Source: Pedobacter sp. MC2016-14
GTDB lineage: Bacteria; Bacteroidota; Bacteroidia; Sphingobacteriales; Sphingobacteriaceae
Reading direction: 5' to 3'
Length of the DNA stretch: 64,000 nucleotides
NCBI RefSeq assembly: GCF_020991475.1
Contig: NZ_JAJMPA010000005.1
Location: 62,001-126,000, forward strand
Below the pieces are notes generated by a model, which was not told the origin of the DNA, did no database searches, and worked only from the letters and a program-made list of their open reading frames with translations. Of the stretch, positions 54,835-64,000 are shown one piece after another. A program made the translations under genes and the position numbers. How positions within the stretch are numbered: the first letter of the stretch is position 1; each line of letters opens with the position of its first letter.

Positions 54835-55581
54835 TTAAGGGAAAGAAACAGCTAAGTTAAATTCGTCTGTTAAAGGCGTATTTGGAGACAAATTGCGAAT
54901 GATCAATGCGGCTTTCAATTGTGCTTTAAAATCCAGCATTGCCGCATTTGAATAAAAACTCGCTCCAGGAACCGGTGCAACCAAAGGGAAAGAAGTGATT
55001 CCTAACGTTTCAATAATGAATTTCCACTTTACCATACTATATACACCAAAATAGGAAGCTAACCCTGGAAAAGTATCCCAATTTGCGGGTTTAATTAAAG
55101 CTTCATTCCAATTGATGGTAAATATGGAATTTTCAAGGGTTGCTGGTTTGAAGTCGCCCGAATTTGAAATTTTAAGCACCAACGTTTTTGTAATTTTATC
55201 AAGTCCAGGGATTCTGTACACAATCACATTGAGCGTTCCGGTATTCTTATTTGCGGCAATAGTTCCACCTAAGATCCTATAATCTGTACCTTGTGTGGCA
55301 TTTGTTAAACCAGGCACAGCCTCTGCACTAAAAGATCGATCCTTATTAGAATTTTCGCCCATTATTTTTACCTGTACAGGTATAATTTGTTGGGTTACAG
55401 TACCGGGTTGTCCTGCAAAAGAGAAAGATCTTGAAGTAATAATTGATTTAGCTGCTGTTGCTTCCTCCTCATAAAAATAGAGTCTTGGATCGTCTACATA
55501 AGCTATTATCTCCTTTTTACAAGAACCCATTACTAAAGTGATTCCAAAAAGAGCAACCGTTAATATATTATAAATTTTCAT
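54835..55581 (-). CDS. DUF4843 lipoprotein
   Basis: A 248-residue lipoprotein. The start at 55581 gives MKIYNILTVALFGITLVMGSCKKE with a clear lipobox; a longer frame would overlap the SusD gene. DUF4843 features visible are YVDDPRLYFYEEE, SFSFAGQPGTVTQQIIPVQVKIMGE and the ending PLTDEFNLAVSFP after a W/F-rich part (NWDTFPGLASYFGVYSMVKWKFIIE). DUF4843 proteins accompany SusC/SusD pairs; their role is unknown. It lies 16 bp downstream of susD. Confidence 0.85.
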   Translation of the reverse strand: MKIYNILTVALFGITLVMGSCKKEIIAYVDDPRLYFYEEEATAAKSIITSRSFSFAGQPGTVTQQIIPVQVKIMGENSNKDRSFSAEAVPGLTNATQGTDYRILGGTIAANKNTGTLNVIVYRIPGLDKITKTLVLKISNSGDFKPATLENSIFTINWNEALIKPANWDTFPGLASYFGVYSMVKWKFIIETLGITSFPLVAPVPGASFYSNAAMLDFKAQLKAALIIRNLSPNTPLTDEFNLAVSFP

Positions 55582-55597
55582 TTCGTAATGTTTTAGG

Positions 55598-57040
55598 TTA
55601 GTTGATACTGCCGTATATGATTTCATTGTCTGGCTTAGGCAAAACGTACACCGTCTCGCTACCTGGTACTTGGGTAAATTCTATCCGTGATAGATTTAGA
55701 CGTTTGTAATAAAAAAACAATTGCCCTTCGGCCATGAAATCTTTACGATATTCTTTAAATATCTCATCCTGAATTTGACTTTCCGTTAGCGTAGTAGCTA
55801 AATCATTATTAATAGCCATACTTCTACGTACAGTATTTAAATATGCAATGGCTGTTAAAGGCTCCGTAGTCTTCAAACATTCTGCAGCGATATAATACAT
55901 CTCCGTAAAACGCATTAGTGGTAATCTATTGGCAGCAAGAGTGGATGTATTTTCAGCGGGACGAAATTTAATAGTAGTCCGAATCCCAGAAGGCGATACT
56001 GCTGTTTGGTATACATAACGATAGTCGGTGGCTCCCCCACTGCCCGTCTCGTACACCGTTGCCCACTCCCCAGTTGAAAGTGACATCCCTGTGCTCAGGG
56101 CACCTGTAGTTGATGGAAAATTTTGCGTATTAAGATCAGCTAAATTATTCATATTCAGATTGAATATGATTTCTGAACTCATTATTTTGTCACTCTGTGT
56201 AGTCTGTGTTATTTCATACGAATATGGGGCTCGAAATTTACCAGACTCAAAAACTTCCTTAGCACAGGCCAATGCATTTATCTTATCTCCATTGTACAAG
56301 TATACCCGCGCCATTAGTGCTTTTACTGCATAATAATTGAATTTAAAAGGCCGATCACGTAAATAGCCACTTGCTGGGACAACGATCGTACTTCCTTTCA
56401 CAATTGGATCGGCAGGTTTTAACGCATCAGCTGCGATCTGAAGGTCTGCAAGTATTTTATTGATAAACTCTGCAACTGTAGGTTGCGCAACTACCTCTCC
56501 TGATAACCGTGTACGGTACGGTATGGCTAAGGTTGTTGCCGCAGGACTGGCAGATGGTGCCGGAGCAAATAAGCGCAGCAAATCAAAATGATTAAAAGCA
56601 CGAAGGCCATAAGCCTCTCCCCTGATCACATTATAATTTGTTTCAGTAAATAATGATCGGTCTGCTTTATCGATATTTTCAATAAGATTATTGATATTGG
56701 CTATGGTACTATATCCTGTAGACCAAAGACCATCTATACGGCTCTTCGTTGTAGAAAACAAATAATTATATTTAGAATCCTCAAAGTAACCATGAGCATT
56801 TGTGAATTGGGTATAGTTTTTACCAAGTACCTCAATAAATCCAAAACTTAGCTCTTTGCCGTAACTCCCTGGCGAAGTCATGTTCACGTATACACCCGTC
56901 AGCGCATCTTTAAATCCTTGTTCATTTGAAAAGTTTGATGTGGATTCTATTTCTGTCTTAGGCTTAACATCTAGCCATTTTTTACAGGAAGTTAACCCTG
57001 CAAGGGTAAGAATTAATACTATGTTATAAAACGTCTTCAT
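55598..57040 (-). CDS. RagB/SusD-family outer membrane lipoprotein
   Basis: A 480-residue SusD-like substrate-binding lipoprotein. It has lipobox LAGLTSCKKW, the SusD opening KWLDVKPKTEIE, TPR-like helices (GEAYGLRAFNHFDLLRLFAPAP, FNYYAVKALMARVYLYNGD) and the ending RLPLMRFTEMYYIAAECL...IFKEYRKDFMAEGQLFFYYKRLN. It caps the SusC channel encoded 10 bp upstream. The substrate is not identified; no glycoside hydrolase is nearby, and the DUF4843/PKD/TlpA neighbours suggest something other than a plain glycan, perhaps peptides. Confidence 0.95.
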   Translation of the reverse strand: MKTFYNIVLILTLAGLTSCKKWLDVKPKTEIESTSNFSNEQGFKDALTGVYVNMTSPGSYGKELSFGFIEVLGKNYTQFTNAHGYFEDSKYNYLFSTTKSRIDGLWSTGYSTIANINNLIENIDKADRSLFTETNYNVIRGEAYGLRAFNHFDLLRLFAPAPSASPAATTLAIPYRTRLSGEVVAQPTVAEFINKILADLQIAADALKPADPIVKGSTIVVPASGYLRDRPFKFNYYAVKALMARVYLYNGDKINALACAKEVFESGKFRAPYSYEITQTTQSDKIMSSEIIFNLNMNNLADLNTQNFPSTTGALSTGMSLSTGEWATVYETGSGGATDYRYVYQTAVSPSGIRTTIKFRPAENTSTLAANRLPLMRFTEMYYIAAECLKTTEPLTAIAYLNTVRRSMAINNDLATTLTESQIQDEIFKEYRKDFMAEGQLFFYYKRLNLSRIEFTQVPGSETVYVLPKPDNEIIYGSIN

Positions 57041-57049
57041 ATCTAAAAT

Positions 57050-60000
57050 TTAAAAGGTAGCTTGTAGAGAAAGAGAAATGGTTCTTGCAAATGGATAATC
57101 TAAGCCACGCTCCGTTTTAACAGAGCCAATACGGCCAAGTTCATTTGCATTAGCCTGTACACTTAGTGTGTTCATATTTAATGCCTTTACGAACTTTAAT
57201 TTACTAAAATCGTATCCCATATTTATGGAAGAAAAGATGATTTCATTGTCATTTTGAACAAAACGAGAGGAGGCTTTTGTTGGAATCCTATCTTTTATAT
57301 CCTTGAACAGTGCTACCTGGCCAGGCGTTTTCCAACGTCCTTCCAGAAAACGAACATCAACATTGTAATTGATATCTGCATTCTCTACTTTATCAACCAA
57401 AGCCTGATTGTACATCTGCCCTCCAGCACGATAAGTAAATGCAAAATTGAAAGTAAAGCCTTTATATTGAAGATTGGAACCGAAACTACCTGCATATTTT
57501 GGATTTGCATCACCGACCACAACCTGATCTGCAGCAGACCAGATTTGCGTCAATGAACCGTCTCTTTTCACAAATATCTCCTTTCCATTGGAGGGGTCGA
57601 TACCTAAGGACGGTACAGCCCAAATTGCAGACATGGACTGATTTTCTGCGAACCTGGTTAATGGTTTTGTATTAACTGGTCCATTTACGCCGTTATAAAC
57701 ACCATTAAATTTTGCATCCTGTATGGCATTAAGTGCAGACAGCGCGTCCGAAAGTTTTATTAGCCTGTTTTTATTATGGGCCATGCTGGCGAATACATTG
57801 ACGTATATTCTATTTGCCGGATTGCTGTAAACTCTGGTATTCATATTTAATTCTACACCCTGGTTCCTTGTTTTCCCAACGTTTTCTTTATAAGTATTAA
57901 ATCCACTTGATGGAGCTAAAGTTTGATCGGAGAGTAAGTCCTGAGTATCTTTCTGATAAAAGTTAAAGCCCAAGGTTACTCTATTGATAAAACCAATGTC
58001 AAGGCCAATATTCTTATCTAAAATCTGTTGCCATTTCAAGTTGGGGTTGGCCATTGCAATCAACTTTAAGCCCATTTCTCCACTATAAACTTGATCGTTT
58101 GCATATCTATAGGTAGTGAGCGCTTGATAAGCACTAAAATTTTGTGTACCACTTGACCCGATTGTTCCTCTTAATTTGAATTGATTAACAAATGTTAAGG
58201 GTTTCATAAATGCTTCGTTATGAATATTCCATCCTAAACCAGTAGACCAGAAAGTACCCCATCGGTTGTCTGCTCCGAATTGCGAACTGGCGCTTGCACG
58301 TATGGAAACGTCTGCCAAATAACGATTGTCATACGAATAGTTAACTGCAGAGGTGACTCCCATACTCCTACTTGTATTTTCAGTTCCAGTCGCTTTACTT
58401 CCGGTGGCATATTGGCGACCGAAGGATATGTCATCCAGGCGGTCATTTGGAAAGCCGACCATGGTCATACCATTATTATTATTAGCGGTTTCCTGAATGC
58501 TATAGATTAAGTTGGAAAATACCTGATGCTTACCTAAAATAAAAGAATAGGCTGCCGAAATATCACTACTAACACTACTTGCACGTCCATTACCAATGGT
58601 GTATTCACCACGGTTTAGGTATTCTGGACTGGAAACACTAACATTTGAATACCTGCTATGGGTGGCCGGGATAAAATATACCGTATTATTGGCTTGAGAA
58701 GCTAAACCAACTCTTGCTGTAAAACGGAGGTTCTTTTTTGCCTCCCATTCTGCATAAAAATTTTCAGTAATATTCGTATATTTAGAATAATCCTTTGAAT
58801 TGAGCGTTGCATCATACAAAGGATTGATCACCACGCTGCCCCCAACAGGATAACTAAAAATTAGTTTTCCGTCGTCTCCATACATTTTCCAGTAAGGATT
58901 CATTAGACTAAATGCGCTAAAACTTCCGTATGAACTGTTTGTACCTTTATTTTGGTCAATTGAAAGATTGTTCCTGAAAGAAAAGTTTTTGGTACGGTAT
59001 TGTAAATTCACTAAGCCCGAAAGTGTACGTCTATCTGAGCCTTTCATGACACCTTTAAGGTCATTATAATTTAGGCCAGCCGAATATGACATGGCGTCAG
59101 TTCCGCCATCTGCATAAATATTGTGTTTTTGGCCAATACCATTTTGCAAAGGAGCAGCCAACCAATAGGTATCCACCCCGCTTAATGCTAACTGCTGGTT
59201 TGCAGCATATTGCTGAGTTAGCGGGAATTGATTTTCTGGATAGGCAGACACATATTTATCACCGAGCACTTCTGCCTGGACCTTTTGTATTGAATTTGCC
59301 ATTTGATAACTTGTTAAGTCTGGCGCTGTAACATCCAGGGATCCAGTGTAGGATAGGCGTATATTTCCCGGTGCCGGCCTCACAGTCTCAATCACGACCA
59401 CTCCATTACCAGCTTTAGAGCCGTAGATTGCTTTTGCAGAAGCATCTTTCAATAAAGTAACGCTGGCAACCATGTTCATATTCAGATCATATACTTTTTG
59501 AACAGTAGTCTCAAAGCCATCAAGGATAAATAAAGGAAGATTAGGTGCATTTTGATACGTGGAATTTAAATCAGGGATCCCAGCGGCTCCCCTTAAAGTA
59601 ACCTCCGGCAAACGGTTAGGATTTGATCCAAAACTTGTATTATCGGCAATTCTAAATGATGGATCCAGGATAGCAAGACTCTGTATTACATTGACGTTAC
59701 CAACACGTTTTAATTCTTGTTGACTAAATGATGAAACCGTACCTGTAAAACTTTCCGCCTTTCTGGTAAATAGCCCTGTGACCACTACTTCTTTCATTGC
59801 TTGTACGCTTTCCACTAAGGAAACAGTTAATAGCTCGGCATTTTTAACAGTCACTTCTAGTGGTTCGTAACCTATAAATGTTATTTTGAGGCGGTCGCCA
59901 AGTTTTACAGGTATTTTAAACACCCCTCTTGAGTCGGCATTAATCCGCGCTACCTTGCTCAAAACAGTTGCACCAGGTACAGGCAGGCCGGTTTTACTTT

Positions 60001-60589
60001 CTAATACTTTACCTGTTAAAACAAATATTGAGTCTTGAAGTGGATTTGAGTAGAGATTTTTATCATTTGCTTTTATATTTATTTGGATTGATGCTTTTTT
60101 GTTGATTACTATTCGCTGGCCTACCTGCTTGAATGTCAGCGATGAACCTTCAAGTAATTGTTCCAGCAAAGCACTTAATCTGATTCGCTCATCTTTAATA
60201 TTCAGCGATTCTACTTTTATAATATCTTCATTACGATATAAAAATGTAAATGAGGTTTGAGCTTCTATTTTTTTAAAGGCCTCTGTTAAACTTTCTCCTT
60301 TAAGCTCAATTTTCACCTGAACATCCTCCATTGCCTGCCCTTTAACTGATGATGCGATCAGCAAGTTTGTAGAGACGATAGCAGTGATAAATAAAAGTAA
60401 ACTTACACGCATAAACAGTATTATATAGTAATCGGTTACGAATTGGGCAATATTTGCCCTGCATTTTGCAGCTATTGCAAAAAAAGTCATATTTTTGGTT
60501 GGTTTAGTGAATAATACTTTTGTGAGTTGACAACACATAACCGGGTGAGATCTTCCTGATGTCATCACCGGAGCAGCAATGGTTTTCAT
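57050..60589 (-). CDS. SusC/RagA-type TonB-linked outer membrane transporter with STN domain
   Basis: An outer membrane TonB-dependent transporter of up to 1179 residues. The longest frame starts at 60589. The signal sequence proper begins at Met60 (MRVSLLLFITAIVSTNLL, start at 60412), and an ATG at residue 34 is also possible, so the true start is uncertain. The STN domain follows (about 85-160, LTEAFKKIEAQTSFTFLYRN), then a carboxypeptidase-like domain (LTGKVLESKTGLPVPGATVL), the plug (VTLLKDASAKAIYGSKAGNGVVVIET) and a barrel ending TISLSLQATF. The STN domain is the part that signals to FecR-type anti-sigma factors, matching the fecR and sigma genes upstream. Confidence 0.95.
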   Translation of the reverse strand: MKTIAAPVMTSGRSHPVMCCQLTKVLFTKPTKNMTFFAIAAKCRANIAQFVTDYYIILFMRVSLLLFITAIVSTNLLIASSVKGQAMEDVQVKIELKGESLTEAFKKIEAQTSFTFLYRNEDIIKVESLNIKDERIRLSALLEQLLEGSSLTFKQVGQRIVINKKASIQINIKANDKNLYSNPLQDSIFVLTGKVLESKTGLPVPGATVLSKVARINADSRGVFKIPVKLGDRLKITFIGYEPLEVTVKNAELLTVSLVESVQAMKEVVVTGLFTRKAESFTGTVSSFSQQELKRVGNVNVIQSLAILDPSFRIADNTSFGSNPNRLPEVTLRGAAGIPDLNSTYQNAPNLPLFILDGFETTVQKVYDLNMNMVASVTLLKDASAKAIYGSKAGNGVVVIETVRPAPGNIRLSYTGSLDVTAPDLTSYQMANSIQKVQAEVLGDKYVSAYPENQFPLTQQYAANQQLALSGVDTYWLAAPLQNGIGQKHNIYADGGTDAMSYSAGLNYNDLKGVMKGSDRRTLSGLVNLQYRTKNFSFRNNLSIDQNKGTNSSYGSFSAFSLMNPYWKMYGDDGKLIFSYPVGGSVVINPLYDATLNSKDYSKYTNITENFYAEWEAKKNLRFTARVGLASQANNTVYFIPATHSRYSNVSVSSPEYLNRGEYTIGNGRASSVSSDISAAYSFILGKHQVFSNLIYSIQETANNNNGMTMVGFPNDRLDDISFGRQYATGSKATGTENTSRSMGVTSAVNYSYDNRYLADVSIRASASSQFGADNRWGTFWSTGLGWNIHNEAFMKPLTFVNQFKLRGTIGSSGTQNFSAYQALTTYRYANDQVYSGEMGLKLIAMANPNLKWQQILDKNIGLDIGFINRVTLGFNFYQKDTQDLLSDQTLAPSSGFNTYKENVGKTRNQGVELNMNTRVYSNPANRIYVNVFASMAHNKNRLIKLSDALSALNAIQDAKFNGVYNGVNGPVNTKPLTRFAENQSMSAIWAVPSLGIDPSNGKEIFVKRDGSLTQIWSAADQVVVGDANPKYAGSFGSNLQYKGFTFNFAFTYRAGGQMYNQALVDKVENADINYNVDVRFLEGRWKTPGQVALFKDIKDRIPTKASSRFVQNDNEIIFSSINMGYDFSKLKFVKALNMNTLSVQANANELGRIGSVKTERGLDYPFARTISLSLQATF

Positions 60590-60650
60590 ACGTCCAATAT
60601 GAATTCTGTTGCTGTTTCTATTTTATGGGGCTTGATTTTGAATCATTTGT

Positions 60651-61616
60651 TTAGTTGATAGTTGTAATGATAAATTGATTATCTTGTTTTATATACCTGG
60701 CACCATTATAATCGCAAATGGTTTGTAAAAAGCTATTAAGGTTTTCATTTGCCGTGAGCGAAATGGTGAATTTTTTTGCTTTCAGGCTTTCATTTTCAAT
60801 ATGTATTTTTACATCGTAACGCTTTTCCAGCTGCTTACAAATGGCTTCAAACGTAATGTCGTTCAGCAACATATCCTGTTTGGCCCATTGCATCTCTTCT
60901 TGTGCATTTACATCTGAAAAACTGGATTGATTTTTTTTATTATGGTAGGTGATTTGTTTATTTGGAAGTAAATTACCTAGGCTACCTCTATCATTAGCAA
61001 CATTTACTTTACCACGAATTACCCTTACTGTAACCTCATCCGATCCGGGGTTGGCACTGATGTCAAAAGCGGTACCTAATACTGTAGTTTTTATTTTACC
61101 AGAATGTACGATAAATGGTTGCGAGGGCAAATGTTTAATATCGAAAAAGCCCTTGCCTGTTAAATATACTTCCCGGGATTTTGCCCCTTTAAAAGACTTA
61201 GCAAAGGTGAGCTTGCTTCCTTTGTCCAGTATAATAATACTACCATCTTCAAGTTGAATCAAGTTATTCTCTTTAGCAGAAGTTACAATAGTTTGCGTTG
61301 CTGCCGGGATACGCTGGTTTCCATTCTTGTAAAAAAATACGCCAACTGAAAGAATTACCGCAACTGTTGCCGCTACAGAAAAGATTTTCCAAAGTTTAAT
61401 TGTCTTAGAGGTAGAAGCCCGGGAATTTAGCATTTGATAGGCTAAAATCGAATTCCATATTTCAGCTTCCTTTTCTTCGATCTGAGCAAGGTTAGCGATG
61501 TCACCGTCCTTAAGTTCGCGATTATACCAACCCTCTACAATTGCTTTCTCTGCTGGTGTACATTCACCGGACAGATATTTACTTAAAATTCCTTTTGAAA
61601 ATTCGATCTTTCTCAT
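60651..61616 (-). CDS. FecR-family anti-sigma regulator
   Basis: A 321-residue FecR-type regulator. The ATG at 61616 (MRKIEFSKGILSKYLSGECT) is preferred over a GTG 12 bases upstream. Order: cytosolic sigma-binding region, a membrane helix at about 80-101 (KIFSVAATVAVILSVGVFFY), the FecR domain with IQLEDGSIIILDKGSKLTFAK and KTTVLGTAFDISA, then a C-terminal STN-like DUF4974 part (MLNDITFEAICKQLEKRYDVKI). It receives the signal from the SusC protein and controls the ECF sigma factor encoded upstream. Confidence 0.93.
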   Translation of the reverse strand: MRKIEFSKGILSKYLSGECTPAEKAIVEGWYNRELKDGDIANLAQIEEKEAEIWNSILAYQMLNSRASTSKTIKLWKIFSVAATVAVILSVGVFFYKNGNQRIPAATQTIVTSAKENNLIQLEDGSIIILDKGSKLTFAKSFKGAKSREVYLTGKGFFDIKHLPSQPFIVHSGKIKTTVLGTAFDISANPGSDEVTVRVIRGKVNVANDRGSLGNLLPNKQITYHNKKNQSSFSDVNAQEEMQWAKQDMLLNDITFEAICKQLEKRYDVKIHIENESLKAKKFTISLTANENLNSFLQTICDYNGARYIKQDNQFIITTIN

Positions 61617-61697
61617 GATAAAAGACACCCAACTAGAAGTGTTCCTATTAACATGTCGATCTTATTACACTTTGGTAGTAGAAGAAATTGAAATTAT

Positions 61698-62264
61698 TTA
61701 CAAAAAAAGCATGATTGCATCACTAAGCTTGATTTTAAGAATCTTCAGTGCATTATTTATTTGCTTTTTTACAGTTTTATCAGAAATATCAAGCATTTTA
61801 GCAATCTCCTTATGAGACAATTGCTGATTTCTACTCAATTCAAAAACAATACGCATCTTTTCTGGTAAAAGGAGTATAGCCCGCTCCATCTGAAAGATCA
61901 ATTCCTTTTCAATAAGCTTCTCATCTGCTACGCTCTCCCCTGCCTCCGAATAATTATACAGGGAAAGCAAATAATTTTCACTTACTTTTTTATGCTTGAT
62001 TTTATCCAACACCTTATAGCGAATGGATGAATAAAGATAAACAGAGAGGGAGACACTGATTTGTAGCCGGGCTCCTTTATCAAGAAAGGAAATGAATACT
62101 TCCTGGACCACATCTTTAGCCTCATCTTCATCTTTTAGAATTTTGCAGGCCGAAATATAAAGCAATGACCAGTACCTCCTATAAATTTCTTCATAAGCTT
62201 TCTGGTCTCCATGCTTAAACAATTCTAAAAGATCTACATCGCTAAAAGCTTCATATAGGCGCAT
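61698..62264 (-). CDS. ECF sigma factor of the SusC/SusD locus
   Basis: A 188-residue ECF sigma factor of the Bacteroidota FecI-like type. Region 2 is KAYEEIYRRYWSLLYISACKILKDEDEAKDVVQEVFISFLDKG, region 4 is LLLPEKMRIVFELSRNQQLSHKEIAKMLDISDKTVKKQINNALKILK. It forms a pair with the fecR gene 81 bp downstream and should direct transcription of the SusC operon. It lies 78 bp downstream of the M16 peptidase gene. Confidence 0.95.
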   Translation of the reverse strand: MRLYEAFSDVDLLELFKHGDQKAYEEIYRRYWSLLYISACKILKDEDEAKDVVQEVFISFLDKGARLQISVSLSVYLYSSIRYKVLDKIKHKKVSENYLLSLYNYSEAGESVADEKLIEKELIFQMERAILLLPEKMRIVFELSRNQQLSHKEIAKMLDISDKTVKKQINNALKILKIKLSDAIMLFL

Positions 62265-62342
62265 TATACAATAATAACGTAAATTAGCAATAATTCAAAA
62301 AGTGTAAGGAGATCTTCAATGATCCCCTTTAAATCTTACAAA

Positions 62343-63617
62343 TTATTGTGCCCCTGCTATAACTTTTGTGAACGTATCTGTATCTAGATATTTTTTGGCC
62401 AATTCCATAAGTTCTTTGGCATTAATGCTTTTTACGGTTTGAATATAGCTATCGTAATAAGAATAATCCAAGCCTGAAAAATGTACATTCTTGAACTTGT
62501 CTGCGTGGGAAAAAGCATTCTCAAGACTCCCCAGCATAGAGCCCAGCATGTAATTTCTTACTAAATTAAGTTCCTCGTCCTCTACAGCCTCTGTTTTCAA
62601 AACTGTAATTTCATTTTCTATTTCCTGCATTGCAGATGAGCATACATCGGTTCCAACTTCTGTGGCGATAAAAAAATATCCGGCATTTTTTAAGGCAACT
62701 ACTGCAGATCCAATTCCGTAGGTATACCCCTTGTCTTCGCGTATGTTAGCCATAAGTCTTGAACCAAAATAACCTCCAAGAAGGCAATTTAAAACCTGAA
62801 GGCCCGGAAAATCAACATGATTTCTGCCAACAGCAAGTCTTCCTATCCGAATAGCAGATTGAATAGAATCAGGACGTGGTATTAAAACCTGGCCTGAGCG
62901 ATAGGTGTCAAAGCTAAACTGATTGACTATTGCATCAGCATCATTTAGCCAATTTTTACCCATTACTTCATTTAGCGTGCTAAATTCCTTTTCTCCAAAG
63001 TTTCCAGCTACAATTATTGTACAATTTTCTGGTTTAAAAGCTGCTTTAAAATAAGACAAAAGATCAGCTCTCTTTATCGCATCATAATGTACAGCGTCTA
63101 CATTTGAACCATAAGTTGTATCACCAAACAATGCATGAGCAAAATGTTTCCGTGCCAAAAAATCATTCTTCTGCATATTTACCTGCAAAGATTGTTTTTG
63201 ATTTTGAATAAAAATTGCCAGTTCCTGTTCAGGAAAAATGCTTTCGTTAATAATGGAGAAAAGCACTGGAAGTACTGAGGCCAGATGCTTATTTAGGGTA
63301 TATAATTTAACACTAATTTGATCTGCTCCGTATTCCGTTTGCAAAAAAGCGCCGTAAAAATCAACTTGATCTGCGATTTCCTTTGCATTTAGCTTAGCAG
63401 TTCCATTATTGATTAAATGACTAACAGAAACAGCCTGCACGGGCTTAGCCATATCCCAATTTACATTTTCAAAGATCAGTTCTATACGTACAAGTTCTTG
63501 TTTTCCAGCATTAATAGTGTAAACGGGAATTCCATTGTCCATTTGACGCTTTGAGGGCTCAATAAATTTGATTTCATCAACCTGTTTAAACTCTGGGGAT
63601 AATGTACGATTAAGCAT
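62343..63617 (-). CDS. M16 peptidase family, non-catalytic partner subunit
   Basis: A 424-residue M16 (insulinase/pitrilysin) family protein. The zinc-binding HxxEH motif is absent: the equivalent segment reads AVSVSHLINNGTAKLNAKEIADQVDFYGA. The C-terminal half keeps the R/Y substrate-binding pair in LMANIREDKGYTYGIGS. This is the pattern of the inactive partner in two-subunit M16 peptidases. It has no signal peptide, so the pair is probably cytosolic. Its start overlaps the end of the upstream M16 gene by 8 bases, as expected for partners. Confidence 0.9.
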   Translation of the reverse strand: MLNRTLSPEFKQVDEIKFIEPSKRQMDNGIPVYTINAGKQELVRIELIFENVNWDMAKPVQAVSVSHLINNGTAKLNAKEIADQVDFYGAFLQTEYGADQISVKLYTLNKHLASVLPVLFSIINESIFPEQELAIFIQNQKQSLQVNMQKNDFLARKHFAHALFGDTTYGSNVDAVHYDAIKRADLLSYFKAAFKPENCTIIVAGNFGEKEFSTLNEVMGKNWLNDADAIVNQFSFDTYRSGQVLIPRPDSIQSAIRIGRLAVGRNHVDFPGLQVLNCLLGGYFGSRLMANIREDKGYTYGIGSAVVALKNAGYFFIATEVGTDVCSSAMQEIENEITVLKTEAVEDEELNLVRNYMLGSMLGSLENAFSHADKFKNVHFSGLDYSYYDSYIQTVKSINAKELMELAKKYLDTDTFTKVIAGAQ

Positions 63618-64000
63618 TTTGGTCTGATAAATAATATAAGGTGGACGATTGTTCTTTTATAAATGTTCTTTTTGCTGCATTTAAAATACGTTCCTGACTT
63701 ACAGCATGGTATTTTTCAATTTCGGTATTTAATCCGGCGGCATCTCCCAAAAGTTCATAATGAGCTAAATTCATCGCCTTATCTAGCAGGCTCATTTCAG
63801 CAAAAACCATAATGGATTCAGATTTGTTTTTTACTTTAGTAAGCTCTGCTACAGTTACCATTTCTAAAGTAAGCTTGGTAAGCTCTTGCCAGATTGCTTC
63901 TTCTGCAGTTTCCATAGCTACTCCTTCAACTAATTTGCCTTCAATAACAAATAATCCTTCGTCTATACTACCAGTCATATAGGCATGAATATCACTAAAT
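63610..64000 (-). CDS. M16 peptidase, C-terminal fragment (runs off the window)
   Basis: The last 130 residues of an M16 family protein. The frame stays open upstream of the first visible ATG (codons reading FSDIHAYMTGSIDEGLFVIEGKLVEG) and continues past position 64000, so the start lies outside. The visible part (FVIEGKLVEGVAMETAEEAIWQEL and KAMNLAHYELLG) matches the C-terminal M16 domain. Its downstream partner lacks the zinc site, so this one is predicted to be the catalytic subunit with HxxEH outside the window. Confidence 0.85.
   Translation of the reverse strand, partial: FSDIHAYMTGSIDEGLFVIEGKLVEGVAMETAEEAIWQELTKLTLEMVTVAELTKVKNKSESIMVFAEMSLLDKAMNLAHYELLGDAAGLNTEIEKYHAVSQERILNAAKRTFIKEQSSTLYYLSDQNA

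Overview
The window looks like a chromosomal segment of a Bacteroidota member close to the Sphingobacteriaceae (Pedobacter-like). The support is indirect but consistent: a SusC/SusD pair with an ECF sigma/FecR switch, a PorP/SprF protein next to a gliding-type C-terminal domain, LruC and DUF4843 lipoproteins, promoters of the TTG-N20-TAnnTTTG type, few Shine-Dalgarno sites, and AT-rich intergenic DNA. I see no rRNA, tRNA, CRISPR array, prophage or insertion sequence. The left end cuts an AI-2E-type permease and the right end cuts an M16 peptidase.

Layout. 1-3.8 kb: mechanosensitive channel/permease operon, YciF-like ferritin-fold pair, Tat-exported superoxide dismutase. 3.8-9.1 kb: an Anbu-type locus, with an ATP-grasp/alpha-E/transglutaminase operon facing an Anbu proteasome-like peptidase plus second transglutaminase. 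9.1-10.7 kb: two exported thioredoxin-fold proteins with a hairpin leader. 10.7-15.3 kb: polyphosphate glucokinase, gnd, zwf and pgl, a complete oxidative pentose phosphate branch starting from glucose and polyphosphate. 15.5-19.9 kb: secreted Ig-like and CHU_C proteins with a PorP/SprF partner. 19.9-26.1 kb: an eight-gene operon joining a type III polyketide synthase to its own ketosynthase, dehydratase, enoyl reductase, carrier protein and phosphopantetheinyl transferase, plus a methyltransferase and a flavoprotein. This is the best candidate for an undescribed system. 26.1-29.6 kb: ppx, ppk and a lysine-rich protein.

29.7-49.9 kb is mainly housekeeping: YajQ, an oligopeptide-type ABC ATPase, a second MscS, RNase R, a polyprenyl synthase, L21/L27, a dicarboxylate symporter, an ECF sigma with a membrane partner, TrxB, an acyl-CoA carboxylase beta subunit, MsrB, IMP dehydrogenase, an LruC lipoprotein and a thioesterase. 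A 119-bp imperfect palindrome with a second partial copy lies at 30.2-30.4 kb. 49.9-62.3 kb is one ECF/FecR-controlled outer-membrane uptake locus: SusC, SusD, DUF4843, a PKD-like lipoprotein and two TlpA-type reductases. 62.3-64 kb holds a paired M16 peptidase.

Possible links: ppk/ppx set the polyphosphate pool that PpgK would spend to feed zwf/pgl/gnd, whose NADPH could serve the fatty-acid-like polyketide operon and TrxB. Names rest on motifs and family resemblance read by eye; no search was run.
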